Below, one piece after another: positions 7,495 through 15,499 of a stretch of 53,114 nt of DNA. Where the stretch lies: the NCBI GenBank assembly GCA_017482345.1, contig JAFUNB010000023.1:1-53114 (forward strand), written 5' to 3'. Positions within the stretch are counted from its first letter, which is position 1. Each line of letters opens with the position of its first letter. Both the position numbers and the translations under genes were made by a program. Source of the DNA: Oscillibacter sp. Lineage in GTDB: Bacteria > Bacillota > Clostridia > Oscillospirales > Oscillospiraceae. The notes beneath the pieces are model-generated. The model saw nothing but the letters and a program-made list of their open reading frames with translations, did no database searches and was not told the origin of the DNA.

Positions 7495-8280
7495 TTGGAG
7501 AATCCTGTATTCAAATTGGAAAAAGTAGTCCGCGCAAAAGCGGAGGAGGAAATGCAGGACTTTGAAGGACCCCTGGACCTGATTTTGTTCCTGCTGAGCA
7601 AAAACAAAATGGAGATCCAGGATATTTCCATCTCGCAGATCCTGGACCAGTACCTGGCCTGGCTGGAGGCCCGCCAGAAGCTGGATCTGGAGGTCGCCAG
7701 CGAGTTCATCGCCATGGCGTCCCACCTGATGTTCATCAAGACCCGCATGCTGCTCTCCATCGAGGATGAGGAGGCCCAGAGCGAAATGGACGCCCTGATC
7801 CAGTCTCTGGAGGAGCGCAAGCGCAACGAAAACTACGTCCGCATCAAGACGCTGGCCACCCGGCTGGGGCCCATGAGCGAGTTTGGACGCAATATCATCA
7901 CCCGCAATCCCGAGCCTATGGAGCGGGGCAAAATCTATGAATACGACCACGAGAAGAGCGATCTGGTGCTGGCTATGGCGGAGATCCGCAGCCGCGCGGA
8001 GCGTGCCCTGCCGCCCCCCAGAACCGCCTTCCAGAACATCGTGCAGCATGAGCCGTATCCGGTGGAGAGCAAGGCACGGGAGATTCTGCAGCGGCTGAAG
8101 GAGCAGGGCATCACCCGGTTCCGCCTGCTGTTCCGCGGCAACCGCAGCCGCAGCGAGGTGGTGGCCACGTTCCTGGCTGTGCTGGAGCTGTGCCGCGCCC
8201 GCGTGCTGCATCTGGCCGGCTCTGAGACGGACTGCACTGTTCGTCAGGAGGGCGAGCTGCCTGACGAGCTGCATTTTTGA
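7495..8280 (+). CDS. scpA: Segregation and condensation protein A
   Basis: Kleisin subunit that bridges SMC heads in the chromosome-condensing SMC-ScpAB complex. With the start proposed here the protein has 261 residues. The hallmark FEGPLDLILFLLSKNKMEIQDISISQILDQYLAWL is near the N-terminus, and the C-terminal winged helix includes ITRFRLLFRGNRSRSEVVATFLAVLELCRA. A TTG at 7495 is chosen because GAGGTGG ends 5 bases before it and the protein then begins MENPVFKLEKVV. Earlier candidates (TTG 7447, ATG 7465) lack a ribosome site, and TTG 7447 is only about 5 bases from the predicted transcript start. First gene of an operon with scpB. Confidence 0.92.
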   Translation: MENPVFKLEKVVRAKAEEEMQDFEGPLDLILFLLSKNKMEIQDISISQILDQYLAWLEARQKLDLEVASEFIAMASHLMFIKTRMLLSIEDEEAQSEMDALIQSLEERKRNENYVRIKTLATRLGPMSEFGRNIITRNPEPMERGKIYEYDHEKSDLVLAMAEIRSRAERALPPPRTAFQNIVQHEPYPVESKAREILQRLKEQGITRFRLLFRGNRSRSEVVATFLAVLELCRARVLHLAGSETDCTVRQEGELPDELHF

Positions 8281-8308
8281 TACGATTACGGTTTAAGGAG
8301 AAATCACC

Positions 8309-8953
8309 TTGGAAATCATGGAGATGAAAGAAATCGAATCCGCCATTGAGGGCATCCTCTTTGCCGCCGGTGAGCCGGTGCATGTGGATCGCATCTGCGT
8401 GGCGCTGGAGCTGGACCGTCCTACGGCGGAGCGGGTGCTGCAGAAGCTGATGGACTATTATTCCTACGAGCGCCGGGGCATCCGCATGCTCCGCATTGAG
8501 GACAGCTGGCAGCTGTGCTCCGCGCCGGACTACGCGGACATCATCCGCAAGGCCTTTGAGATCCGCAAGCCCGCCAAGCTCAGCCAGCCCGCGCTGGAGG
8601 TGCTGACCATCATCGCCTATTATCAGCCCACCACCCGCGCCTTTGTAGACCAGATCCGCGGCGTGGACAGCTCCTATACCATGGGATTGCTGCAGGAGCG
8701 CAAGCTCATTGAGGAGTGCGGCCGTCTGCAGGTGCCGGGCCGCCCCCACCTGTACCGCACCACCAAGCAGTTCCTGCGGGCCTTCCATTTAAGCTCGCTG
8801 GAGGATCTGCCGGAGATGCCCGATCTGGGCGGCGACGGCCAGATGCGGCTGGGTGACGACGGCCGGATCGTGGATCCCACGGAGGAACTGGAGATCAGCG
8901 GCGCCGATACCCCGGAGAACGCCGATTTCCCCAACCCTCAGGACGCTGAATAA
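8309..8953 (+). CDS. scpB: Segregation and condensation protein B
   Basis: Winged-helix partner that dimerises on ScpA in the SMC complex; 214 residues. The two winged-helix domains hold IEGILFAAGEPVHVDRI, then KLSQPALEVLTIIAYYQPTTRAFVDQIRGVDS and the closing GRPHLYRTTKQFLRAFHLSSLEDLP, all typical of ScpB. An acidic tail of about 40 residues follows. The start is TTG at 8309, 8 bases after AAGGAG; the first in-frame ATG (8318) is too far from that site. It lies 28 bases after scpA and is co-transcribed. Confidence 0.93.
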   Translation: MEIMEMKEIESAIEGILFAAGEPVHVDRICVALELDRPTAERVLQKLMDYYSYERRGIRMLRIEDSWQLCSAPDYADIIRKAFEIRKPAKLSQPALEVLTIIAYYQPTTRAFVDQIRGVDSSYTMGLLQERKLIEECGRLQVPGRPHLYRTTKQFLRAFHLSSLEDLPEMPDLGGDGQMRLGDDGRIVDPTEELEISGADTPENADFPNPQDAE

Positions 8954-8987
8954 AATCCGCCGGCACGCGGCAGGGAGGTGATGTGGT

Positions 8988-9683
8988 TTGCGCTGGCTTT
9001 GGATCATACTGGGCATCATTGCCGTATTCTGGCTGATCGGCCGGATCCGTGTGGGCGCCCACGTCACATTACAGGCCAATTCGCCCACGGTACGGGTGAA
9101 GATCGGTCCCTTTGGTATTCAGGTCTTCCCGGCGAAGCCGAAAAAGGACAAACCACCAAAGGAAAAGAAACCAAAAAAGAAGAAAAAATCCGCTAAAAAG
9201 GGTGAAACGGCAGCTTCCGGCGACAAAAAGCCCGCAAAAGCGAAGCCGAAGATCACGCTGGACGATGTCAAATCCGCGTTCAACGCCCTGTGGCCGCCTT
9301 TAAAACGGGCGTTGGGCCGCACACGGCGCAGCATCCGGATCCACCCGCTGGATCTCTCCGTGACCGCAGGCGGCGCCCAGGATCCCGCAAAGGCGGCGGA
9401 GCTGTATGGCTATCTGCACATGGGTGTCTGGACGGGTATGCCGGTGCTGGAGCAGCTGCTGGTCATCCCGGATCCCCATATCCATATCGGTATCGACTTT
9501 GACGGGGCCACCCGTGTGGATGGTGAGGCGGGTATTTCCATCCGCATTGGCACGATTTTCACCGTAGCCTTTGGAATCGGTATCCCGGCCGTGAAATGGT
9601 ATCTGAACTTTACAAAGAAACAAAAGCAGCAGGCACAAGCTCCCACGGAAGGAGAGACGAAGCCCACCGAACCTGCCGCATGA
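8988..9683 (+). CDS. DUF2953 domain-containing membrane protein
   Basis: Uncharacterised protein of 231 residues. A single N-terminal membrane segment (LWIILGIIAVFWLIG) is followed by a strand-rich stretch and a very basic Lys-rich linker (KDKPPKEKKPKKKKKSAKK). The conserved DUF2953 core then contains GAQDPAKAAELYGYLHMGVWTGMPVLEQLL and a hydrophobic IGTIFTVAFGIGIPAVKW segment near the end. In many Firmicutes this family sits directly upstream of ytfJ/gerW, as here (10-base gap), so a sporulation link is inferred. The start is TTG, 7 bases after GGGAGGTG; there is no in-frame ATG nearby. Confidence 0.82.
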   Translation: MRWLWIILGIIAVFWLIGRIRVGAHVTLQANSPTVRVKIGPFGIQVFPAKPKKDKPPKEKKPKKKKKSAKKGETAASGDKKPAKAKPKITLDDVKSAFNALWPPLKRALGRTRRSIRIHPLDLSVTAGGAQDPAKAAELYGYLHMGVWTGMPVLEQLLVIPDPHIHIGIDFDGATRVDGEAGISIRIGTIFTVAFGIGIPAVKWYLNFTKKQKQQAQAPTEGETKPTEPAA

Positions 9684-9693
9684 GAAAGGAAGA

Positions 9694-10089
9694 ATGAGTA
9701 TGGAGAAGAAGCATCCTCTCAATGATCTGATGAGCACCACCATCGACAAGATCAACCAGATGGTCGACACCAACACCATCGTCGGCCAGCCCATCACTAC
9801 GCCGGACGGTGTGACCCTGATCCCCATTTCCAAGGTCAGCTTCGGCTTCGGCAGCGGCGGCGGTGACTACGGCAAAACCACTCCCAAGGAGAACTTCGGC
9901 GGCGGCAGCGCAGCCGGCGTGAAGATCGATCCCGTGGCTTTTATCGTCATCAAGGACGGCATCACCCGCATCCTGCCGGTGGCTGTGCCTCCCACCTCCA
10001 CCATGGAGCGCATCGTGGAGAAGGTTCCCGAAATCATGGATAAGGTGGAAAAACGTTTCGACAAGAAACAGGAAAAAGACCCCCAGTAA
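9694..10089 (+). CDS. gerW: GerW/YtfJ family sporulation protein
   Basis: A 131-residue protein of the GerW (YtfJ) family, which in Bacillus is forespore-expressed and needed for normal L-alanine germination and lysozyme resistance. The conserved core is IVGQPITTPDGVTLIPISKVSFGFGSGGGDYG, then a Gly-rich turn and GVKIDPVAFIVIKDGITRILPV. The C-terminus VEKVPEIMDKVEKRFDKK is a charged helix. It follows DUF2953 directly and is followed 46 bases later by dacF. No cysteine or catalytic motif is apparent. Confidence 0.9.
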   Translation: MSMEKKHPLNDLMSTTIDKINQMVDTNTIVGQPITTPDGVTLIPISKVSFGFGSGGGDYGKTTPKENFGGGSAAGVKIDPVAFIVIKDGITRILPVAVPPTSTMERIVEKVPEIMDKVEKRFDKKQEKDPQ

Positions 10090-10092
10090 ACC

Positions 10093-10102
10093 GGGCATAC
10101 TA
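10093..10102 (+). promoter_or_regulatory. Possible forespore (sigma-F/G-type) -10 element upstream of dacF
   Basis: GGGCATACTA fits both the sigma-F -10 pattern GGNNANANTN and the sigma-G -10 CATACTA. No convincing -35 lies upstream. The site is 34 bases before the dacF start. Confidence 0.3.
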
Positions 10103-10135
10103 TCATCACTTCGTTTGATTTGAGGTGATGGAGCC

Positions 10136-11236
10136 ATGCAGCGTCAGGTAAAGCGGTGTCTCGGCTGTTTGTTGACCACATTTATGATGTTCAGTAGTTT
10201 TCCTTGTCAGTCCTTGGCTGTCAGAACTTCCGCTACATCTGCCATCTTAATGGATGCGGACAGCGGGCGGGTGCTGTATGAGCAGAACGCAGACGCTGAA
10301 ATGCTGATTGCCAGCACCACCAAGATCCTGACCGCTCTGATCGCCATTGAGTCCTGCAGCCTGTCCGATACGGTCACTGTCAGCCGGAACGCGGCGGGAA
10401 CGGAGGGCTCCGCCATGTATCTGAAGGCGGGAGAGAAGCTGCCGCTGGAGACGCTGCTGTACGGTGTGATGCTCTGCTCCGGAAACGACGCCGCTGTGGC
10501 GGTGGCGGAGCATGTGGCAGGCAGCTGCGAGAAGTTTGCGGATCGCATGAATGCGCGGGCGGCGGAGCTGGGGATGGAGAACTCCTCCTTTGCCAATCCC
10601 AACGGACTGGATCACGAGCGGCACTATTCCACCGCCCGGGACATGGCCCGCCTGGCCTGCGCCGCCATGGAGAACAAGACGCTCATGCGCATCGCCTCCA
10701 CCAAGAGTATTACCATCAGCGGACGCACCATGACCAACCATAACAAATTGCTGAATTGGCAGGAGGGCTGTCTGGGTCTGAAAACCGGCTATACCCGTGC
10801 CGCCGGCCGCACGCTGGTCAGCTGCGCGGAGCGAAACGGCCAGCGGCTGGTGGCGGTCACGCTGCAGGACGGCAACGACTGGGCCGACCATCAGGCTCTG
10901 TACGAATACGGTTTTTCCCAGTGGTCGCTGCACACCTGTGCCCGAAAAGGCGAAACGGTCAGCCACGAGACCGTGGCCAACGGCCACCTGCGCCGTGTAC
11001 CGCTGGTGGCTGCGGATACCGTCCGCTTTCCTCTGGGGCAGGAGGAGCGGATGGAAACGGAGATCCGCCTGGATCGCCCGTTGATCGCGCCTCTCACCGC
11101 CGGTGAAGCGGTGGGTGAGGCTGTTTTTTCCCTGAACGGCAGGGAAGTGGGCCGCACAGCGCTGCTGGCCGGCACGGATATTCTGCCCCGATTGAACGAA
11201 GCCATCGAAACACTGAAAACCGGCTTGCCGGGATAA
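10136..11236 (+). CDS. dacF: D-alanyl-D-alanine carboxypeptidase (DacF-like, class C low-mass PBP)
   Basis: Penicillin-binding DD-carboxypeptidase of 366 residues that trims the terminal D-Ala from peptidoglycan stem peptides outside the membrane. A signal peptide (about residues 1-29) precedes the serine peptidase S11 domain. The three active-site motifs are present: S60-T-T-K63, S115-G-N117 and K216-T-G218. A smaller C-terminal beta domain spans about residues 275-345. No clear C-terminal amphipathic anchor is visible. In Bacillus the DacF paralogue acts in forespore cortex synthesis; linkage to gerW and a forespore-like -10 upstream suggest the same, but a vegetative DacA-type role is possible. 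Confidence 0.9.
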   Translation: MQRQVKRCLGCLLTTFMMFSSFPCQSLAVRTSATSAILMDADSGRVLYEQNADAEMLIASTTKILTALIAIESCSLSDTVTVSRNAAGTEGSAMYLKAGEKLPLETLLYGVMLCSGNDAAVAVAEHVAGSCEKFADRMNARAAELGMENSSFANPNGLDHERHYSTARDMARLACAAMENKTLMRIASTKSITISGRTMTNHNKLLNWQEGCLGLKTGYTRAAGRTLVSCAERNGQRLVAVTLQDGNDWADHQALYEYGFSQWSLHTCARKGETVSHETVANGHLRRVPLVAADTVRFPLGQEERMETEIRLDRPLIAPLTAGEAVGEAVFSLNGREVGRTALLAGTDILPRLNEAIETLKTGLPG

Positions 11237-11245
11237 GGACGACAT

Positions 11246-11953
11246 ATGGAAGAACGACTGCAAAAACTGCTTTCCGCGGCGGGCGTCTGCTCCCGCCGGG
11301 CATCGGAGAGCTACATCAACGCCGGACGGGTCACCATCAACGGCGTTCCCGCCGTGCTGGGCCAGAAGGCTGACCCGGAAAAGGATGATATCCGAGTGGA
11401 CGGAAAGCCCATCGTAGAGCGTGCCAGGCCGGTGTATATCATGCTGAACAAGCCCCGGGGCTATGTGACCACCCTTTCCGACGAGCAGGGCCGCCCCACT
11501 GTGGCGGAGCTTGTGGCGGACGTGGGGGAGCGTGTCTACCCCGTGGGCCGGCTGGATCTGGACTCCGAGGGATTGCTGCTGCTGACCAACGACGGCGCCC
11601 TGACCCAGCATCTGCTGCACCCCAGCCACGAGGTCTCCAAGCTGTATCATGTGACGGTGGCCGGCCCGGTGGCAGGCGCCGCAAAAAAGCTGGCAGCCAT
11701 CCGGGATCTGCGGGGCGAACCCATCCGGCCCGCCCAGGTGCGGGTGCTGTGGGAGGGCGAAAAGACGGCGGAATACGCCATCGTGATCCACGAGGGCAAA
11801 AACCGCCAGATCCGACGTATGTGCGCCCGCTGCGATCTGAAGGTCAAGCGGCTCCGCCGCATGAAGGAGCACACGCTGGAGCTGGGCGATCTGGCTCTTG
11901 GCACCTGGCGGCACCTGACCGACGCGGAGGTCGCTGCGCTGAAACATCCATAA
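11246..11953 (+). CDS. rluB: rRNA pseudouridine synthase (RsuA/RluB family)
   Basis: Converts a specific uridine in rRNA to pseudouridine; RluB-type enzymes act on 23S U2605, RsuA types on 16S U516. The 235-residue protein has an N-terminal S4 RNA-binding domain (ERLQKLLSAAGVCSRRASESYINAGRVTING) followed by the catalytic domain. That domain holds LNKPRGYVTT, the active-site GRLDLDSEGLLLLTND (Asp104) and the closing GKNRQIRRMC. It starts 9 bases after dacF and ends at a terminator. RluB is favoured over RsuA by Gram-positive precedent, not by a decisive residue. Confidence 0.9.
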   Translation: MEERLQKLLSAAGVCSRRASESYINAGRVTINGVPAVLGQKADPEKDDIRVDGKPIVERARPVYIMLNKPRGYVTTLSDEQGRPTVAELVADVGERVYPVGRLDLDSEGLLLLTNDGALTQHLLHPSHEVSKLYHVTVAGPVAGAAKKLAAIRDLRGEPIRPAQVRVLWEGEKTAEYAIVIHEGKNRQIRRMCARCDLKVKRLRRMKEHTLELGDLALGTWRHLTDAEVAALKHP

Positions 11954-11960
11954 CGCCTTC

Positions 11961-11988
11961 AAAATAGCCGCTCCGCGCGGCTATTTTT
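11961..11988 (+). terminator. Terminator after rluB
   Basis: AAAATAGCCGC / GCGGCTATTTT hairpin with a 5-base loop, running into five T. Confidence 0.87.
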
Positions 11989-12005
11989 GCGTCTGGATAG
12001 AAATG

Positions 12006-12038
12006 TTTTTGCAAGAAATGAAAGAAAACTTGCAAAAA
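12006..12038. promoter_or_regulatory. Perfect inverted repeat next to the RpiR-gene promoter (candidate operator)
   Basis: TTTTTGCAAG and its exact complement CTTGCAAAAA are separated by 13 bases, a centre-to-centre distance of 23 bases (about two helical turns). The right arm ends 3 bases before the -35 box of the promoter for the RpiR-family gene. It has no T-run in terminator position. Binding by the adjacent regulator is inferred from position. Confidence 0.6.
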
Positions 12039-12041
12039 GCT

Positions 12042-12069
12042 TTGAATTGTTCTCGATTTGTGATACAAT
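12042..12069 (+). promoter_or_regulatory. Sigma-A-type promoter of the RpiR-family gene and downstream operon
   Basis: TTGAAT and TACAAT are separated by 16 bases, in an AT-rich pocket 57 bases before the start codon. Confidence 0.7.
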
Positions 12070-12125
12070 ACGGCAGGATAAAAAAGAACACTGCCGCCAG
12101 CGCGGCAGGATGGGGGGAATTACCC

Positions 12126-12992
12126 ATGGCAAAAAATATCTTACATACCATTGAAATCAATATGTCCGGCTTTTCCAAGGGTCAGAAGCGTATCGCCCAT
12201 TATATCCTGGAAAACTACGACAAGGCGGCCTTTATGACGGCCAGCAAGCTGGGTAAGCTGGTGGGCGTCAGCGAATCCACCGTGGTGCGCTTTGCCGCGG
12301 AGCTGGGCTATGATGGTTATCCCAATATGCAGCGGGCGCTGCAGGAGATGATCCGCAGCCGTCTGACCTCCACACAGCGGATTCAGGCGGCAGGCGACCA
12401 GTTTTCCGGCCAGAACGTGCTGACCGCTGTGGTCCAGTCCGATATCGAGAAGCTGCGCCTCATGGCCTCCCGGGCAGACCGGGGCGAGTTTGAGCAGGTG
12501 GTTGACAAGATCATGGCCGCCAAGCACATCTACATTCTGGGTGTGCGCTCCTCGTCCTTTGTGGCCGGCTATCTGCATTTCTACATGCACCTGCTGTTTG
12601 AAAACGTCACTCTGGTGCAGACCAGCGCCGCAGGCGAGATTTTTGAGCAGCTGTTCCGCATCGGCCCTGATGACGTGATCATCGCCATCAGCTTCCCTCG
12701 TTATTCCCAGATCACCGTCAACACGGTGAAATTTGCCCAGGACCGCGGCGCCAGCATCATTGCCGTCACGGACAACGAGCTGTCTCCCGTCAGCCAGATG
12801 GCGGATGCAGCCCTCCTGGCTCCCTGTGAGATGCTGTCCTTCGTGGACTCCATGGTGGCGCCCCTGTCTTTGATGAACGCGCTGCTGATCGCGCTGGCCT
12901 CCCGGATGGGGACTGACGCATCCAAGACTTTTGCCGAATTGGAGGATATCTGGAACGCCTACGGCGTGTTCGGAAAGATGGACGATGAATAA
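12126..12992 (+). CDS. MurR/RpiR family transcriptional regulator
   Basis: Sugar-phosphate-responsive DNA-binding regulator of 288 residues. An N-terminal RpiR helix-turn-helix (MSGFSKGQKRIAHYILENYDKAAFMTASKLGKLVGVSESTVVRFAAELGYDGY) is followed by a SIS domain (about residues 120-260), including IYILGVRSSSFVAGYLHFYMHLLF and VIIAISFPRYSQITVNTVKFAQDRGASIIAVTD. The SIS domain normally binds a phosphosugar; the ligand is unknown. The ATG at 12126 follows GGGGG. A longer frame from 12003 would include the promoter and has no ribosome site. No sugar gene is adjacent, and the operon continues into cell-envelope and translation genes. Confidence 0.9.
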   Translation: MAKNILHTIEINMSGFSKGQKRIAHYILENYDKAAFMTASKLGKLVGVSESTVVRFAAELGYDGYPNMQRALQEMIRSRLTSTQRIQAAGDQFSGQNVLTAVVQSDIEKLRLMASRADRGEFEQVVDKIMAAKHIYILGVRSSSFVAGYLHFYMHLLFENVTLVQTSAAGEIFEQLFRIGPDDVIIAISFPRYSQITVNTVKFAQDRGASIIAVTDNELSPVSQMADAALLAPCEMLSFVDSMVAPLSLMNALLIALASRMGTDASKTFAELEDIWNAYGVFGKMDDE

Positions 12993-14223
12993 ACGAAGAA
13001 TCGTAGTGGTGGGCGGCGGCGCCGCCGGAATGATGGCCGCTATCTGCGCCGCGGAACAGGGGGGAAGCGTCACCCTGCTGGAGCCCAATGAGCGGCTGGG
13101 CAAAAAGCTGAATATCACCGGCAAGGGGCGCTGCAACGTCACCAACAACGCCGACCTGCAGACCCTGATGGCCAACGTGCCCAAGAACGGAAAATTCCTG
13201 TACAGCGCCTTCTCCCGCTTTGACGGGCGGGACGCCATGGCGTTTTTCGAGAAGCTGGGTGTGCCTCTGAAGACCGAGCGGGGCAACCGGGTGTTCCCGG
13301 TGTCTGACCGTTCCTTCGACATCAGCGGCGCGCTGGAGCGCCGGCTGCGGCAGCTGAAAGTCACTATGGTCCGTGACCGGGCCGTGTCTCTGGACATTCA
13401 GGAGGGCGTCGCCTGCGGCGTGGCAGGCGAGAAGGGCGCATATCCCGCCGACGCCGTGATCCTGGCCACCGGCGGCGTGTCCTATCCCGCCACCGGCTCC
13501 ACCGGTGAGGGCCACCGCATGGCGGAGGCCGCCGGACACACCGTAACGCCCCTGCAGGGCTCTCTGGTGCCTCTGCGGGAGAAGGGCAATACCTGCGCCG
13601 CCATGCAGGGTCTGAGCCTGCGGAACGTGCAACTGACGGTGTTTGAGAACAACAAAAAGATCTACACGGACTTCGGCGAAATGCTGTTCACCCACTTTGG
13701 CGTCAGCGGCCCGCTGATCCTGTCCGCCTCCGCCCACATGCGGCGGTTTGAGAAGAAGGAGTACCGGCTGGAGATCGACCTGAAGCCGGCGCTGGAGGAG
13801 GGACAGCTGGACAAGCGCATCCTCTCCGACTTTGAGAAATACTGCAACCACGATTTCTGTAACGCGCTGAACGACCTGCTGCCCCAGAAGATGGTTCCGG
13901 AGATGATCCGGGCCTCCGGCATCGATCCCCACTGCAAGGTGAACGCCATCACCCGTGAGCAGCGCCGCGTTCTGGTGCAGCTGTTCAAGCACTGGCCCAT
14001 CGAGATCGCAGGTCTCCGCCCCGTGACGGACGCCATCATCACCTCCGGCGGCGTCAAGGTGTCCGAGATCAATCCTACCACAATGGAATCAAAGGTTGTA
14101 AAGGGATTGTACTTCGCAGGAGAACTCATCGATGTGGACGCCTATACCGGCGGTTTCAACCTGCAGATCGCCTGGGCCACCGGCCGGGCAGCCGGCATTT
14201 CCGCCGCAGAAAACGAAGAATAA
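12985..14223 (+). CDS. NAD(P)/FAD-dependent oxidoreductase (YhiN/HI0933 family)
   Basis: A 412-residue flavoprotein of the YhiN/HI0933 family; the reaction is not established. The N-terminal dinucleotide-binding motif is VVVGGGAAGMMAAICAAEQG, followed by the family signature KKLNITGKGRCNVTNN. Later motifs are ILATGGVSYPATGSTGEGHRMAEAAGH, MLFTHFGVSGPLIL and, near the end, GLYFAGELIDVDAYTGGFNLQIAWATGRAAG. The ATG overlaps the last 8 bases of the regulator gene, so translation is probably coupled. This family commonly sits directly upstream of cmk in Clostridia, as here. Confidence 0.9.
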   Translation: MNKRRIVVVGGGAAGMMAAICAAEQGGSVTLLEPNERLGKKLNITGKGRCNVTNNADLQTLMANVPKNGKFLYSAFSRFDGRDAMAFFEKLGVPLKTERGNRVFPVSDRSFDISGALERRLRQLKVTMVRDRAVSLDIQEGVACGVAGEKGAYPADAVILATGGVSYPATGSTGEGHRMAEAAGHTVTPLQGSLVPLREKGNTCAAMQGLSLRNVQLTVFENNKKIYTDFGEMLFTHFGVSGPLILSASAHMRRFEKKEYRLEIDLKPALEEGQLDKRILSDFEKYCNHDFCNALNDLLPQKMVPEMIRASGIDPHCKVNAITREQRRVLVQLFKHWPIEIAGLRPVTDAIITSGGVKVSEINPTTMESKVVKGLYFAGELIDVDAYTGGFNLQIAWATGRAAGISAAENEE

Positions 14224-14237
14224 CAGGAGAATGACCT

Positions 14238-14909
14238 ATGAAAACCATCAGCATCGCCATTGACGGCCCCTCCGGTGCAGGTAAGAGCACCCTGGCCCGG
14301 AGCATCGCTGCCAAGTTGGAATATTTATATGTGGACACCGGCGCCATCTACCGCACCATCGGCCTGTATGCGCTGGAGCATGGTGTTGACCCCAAGGACG
14401 AGGCTGCCGTTACCGCCTGCCTGCCCGACATTCAGGTGGGTCTGGAGTACGGCGACGACGGCCTGCAGCACATGCTGCTCAACGGCCGTGACGTGACCAA
14501 GGAGATCCGTCTGCCGGACGTGTCTCTCTACGCCTCCGCCGTGTCTGCCCATCCGCCCGTGCGTGCCTTCCTGCTGGAGATGCAGCGGAAGCTGGCCCGG
14601 GAAAACAACGTCATCATGGACGGCCGTGACATCGGCACCGTGGTGCTGCCGGACGCGGACGTGAAGGTGTTCCTCACCGCCAGCGCTCCCGAACGTGCCC
14701 GCCGCCGCTGTCTGGAGCTGGAGCAGCGGGGTACCCCTCAGCCCTTTGAGAAGGTTCTGGCGGAGATCGAGGAGCGGGATTACAATGACTCCCACCGTGC
14801 CACGGCCCCTCTGCGTCAGGCGGAGGACGCCGTTTTGCTGGATACCACGGAGCTGGACTTCGCCCAGAGCGAGGCAGCCATGATGAAGCTGATCGGAGAG
14901 CGCGTATGA
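14238..14909 (+). CDS. cmk: Cytidylate kinase
   Basis: Phosphorylates CMP and dCMP with ATP in pyrimidine nucleotide synthesis. The 223-residue protein begins MKTISIAIDGPSGAGKSTLAR, whose GPSGAGKST is the P-loop. The CMP-binding residues lie in YVDTGAIYRTIGLYAL, and the inserted NMP-binding domain is family-typical. VIMDGRDIGTVVLPDADVKVFLTASAPERARRR is the diagnostic core. The gene follows the flavoprotein by 14 bases and overlaps plsC by 4 bases (ATGA), giving the common Clostridial order cmk-plsC-ispH/rpsA. Confidence 0.96.
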   Translation: MKTISIAIDGPSGAGKSTLARSIAAKLEYLYVDTGAIYRTIGLYALEHGVDPKDEAAVTACLPDIQVGLEYGDDGLQHMLLNGRDVTKEIRLPDVSLYASAVSAHPPVRAFLLEMQRKLARENNVIMDGRDIGTVVLPDADVKVFLTASAPERARRRCLELEQRGTPQPFEKVLAEIEERDYNDSHRATAPLRQAEDAVLLDTTELDFAQSEAAMMKLIGERV

Positions 14910-15496
14910 ACAAGTTTCATTGGATCGTCCGGGCGGTGCTCCGCCCGGTGCTGCACCCGTTCCTGCCGCTGGAGGTGAAGGGCGTGGAGAATCTGCCCCG
15001 TGAGGGCGCCATGATCTGCCCCAATCACTGCAGCAACTGGGATCCGATCTTTGTGTTTATCTCCATGCCCAAGGATTATAATGTCCGCACCATGGCCAAA
15101 GAGTCCCTGTTCCACGTTCCCGTGCTGGGCTGGGTCGTTAAAAAGCTGGGCGGCTTCCCGGTGGCCCGGGGCGATTCTGACATCCAGGCCATCAAGACCG
15201 CTATCCAGACCCTGAAAAACGGCGAAAATCTGATGCTGTTCCCCGAAGGCAAGCGGGTGAAGGCGGAGGGTGAGGTGGCCGCCAAGGGCGGCGCCGCCAT
15301 GATCGCCATTCGCACCGGCGCCACACTGGTGCCTGTGTATGTGGAGCAGGAGAAACGGCTGTTCCACCGCCACCGCGTCATCTTCGGCGAGCCCTACAAG
15401 CCCACCTTCACCGGCCGCAGAGGCACCTCAGAAGAGGTGCAGGCCATTGCGGACGATCTGCTCCGCCGGGCCTATGACTTAGGCAGGGAGGGATGA
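14906..15496 (+). CDS. plsC: 1-acyl-sn-glycerol-3-phosphate acyltransferase
   Basis: Acylates lysophosphatidate at position 2 to give phosphatidate, the second acyl transfer in phospholipid synthesis, at the inner membrane face. It is 196 residues, short but normal for Clostridial PlsC. The acyltransferase block HX4D is NHCSNWDPIFVFISMP, and the later LMLFPEGKRV is the FPEG block that binds the glycerol phosphate. Hydrophobic stretches near the N-terminus could anchor it. It overlaps cmk by 4 bases and precedes ispH by 3 bases, so it is within a tight operon. Confidence 0.92.
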   Translation: MNKFHWIVRAVLRPVLHPFLPLEVKGVENLPREGAMICPNHCSNWDPIFVFISMPKDYNVRTMAKESLFHVPVLGWVVKKLGGFPVARGDSDIQAIKTAIQTLKNGENLMLFPEGKRVKAEGEVAAKGGAAMIAIRTGATLVPVYVEQEKRLFHRHRVIFGEPYKPTFTGRRGTSEEVQAIADDLLRRAYDLGREG

Positions 15497-15499
15497 CGG

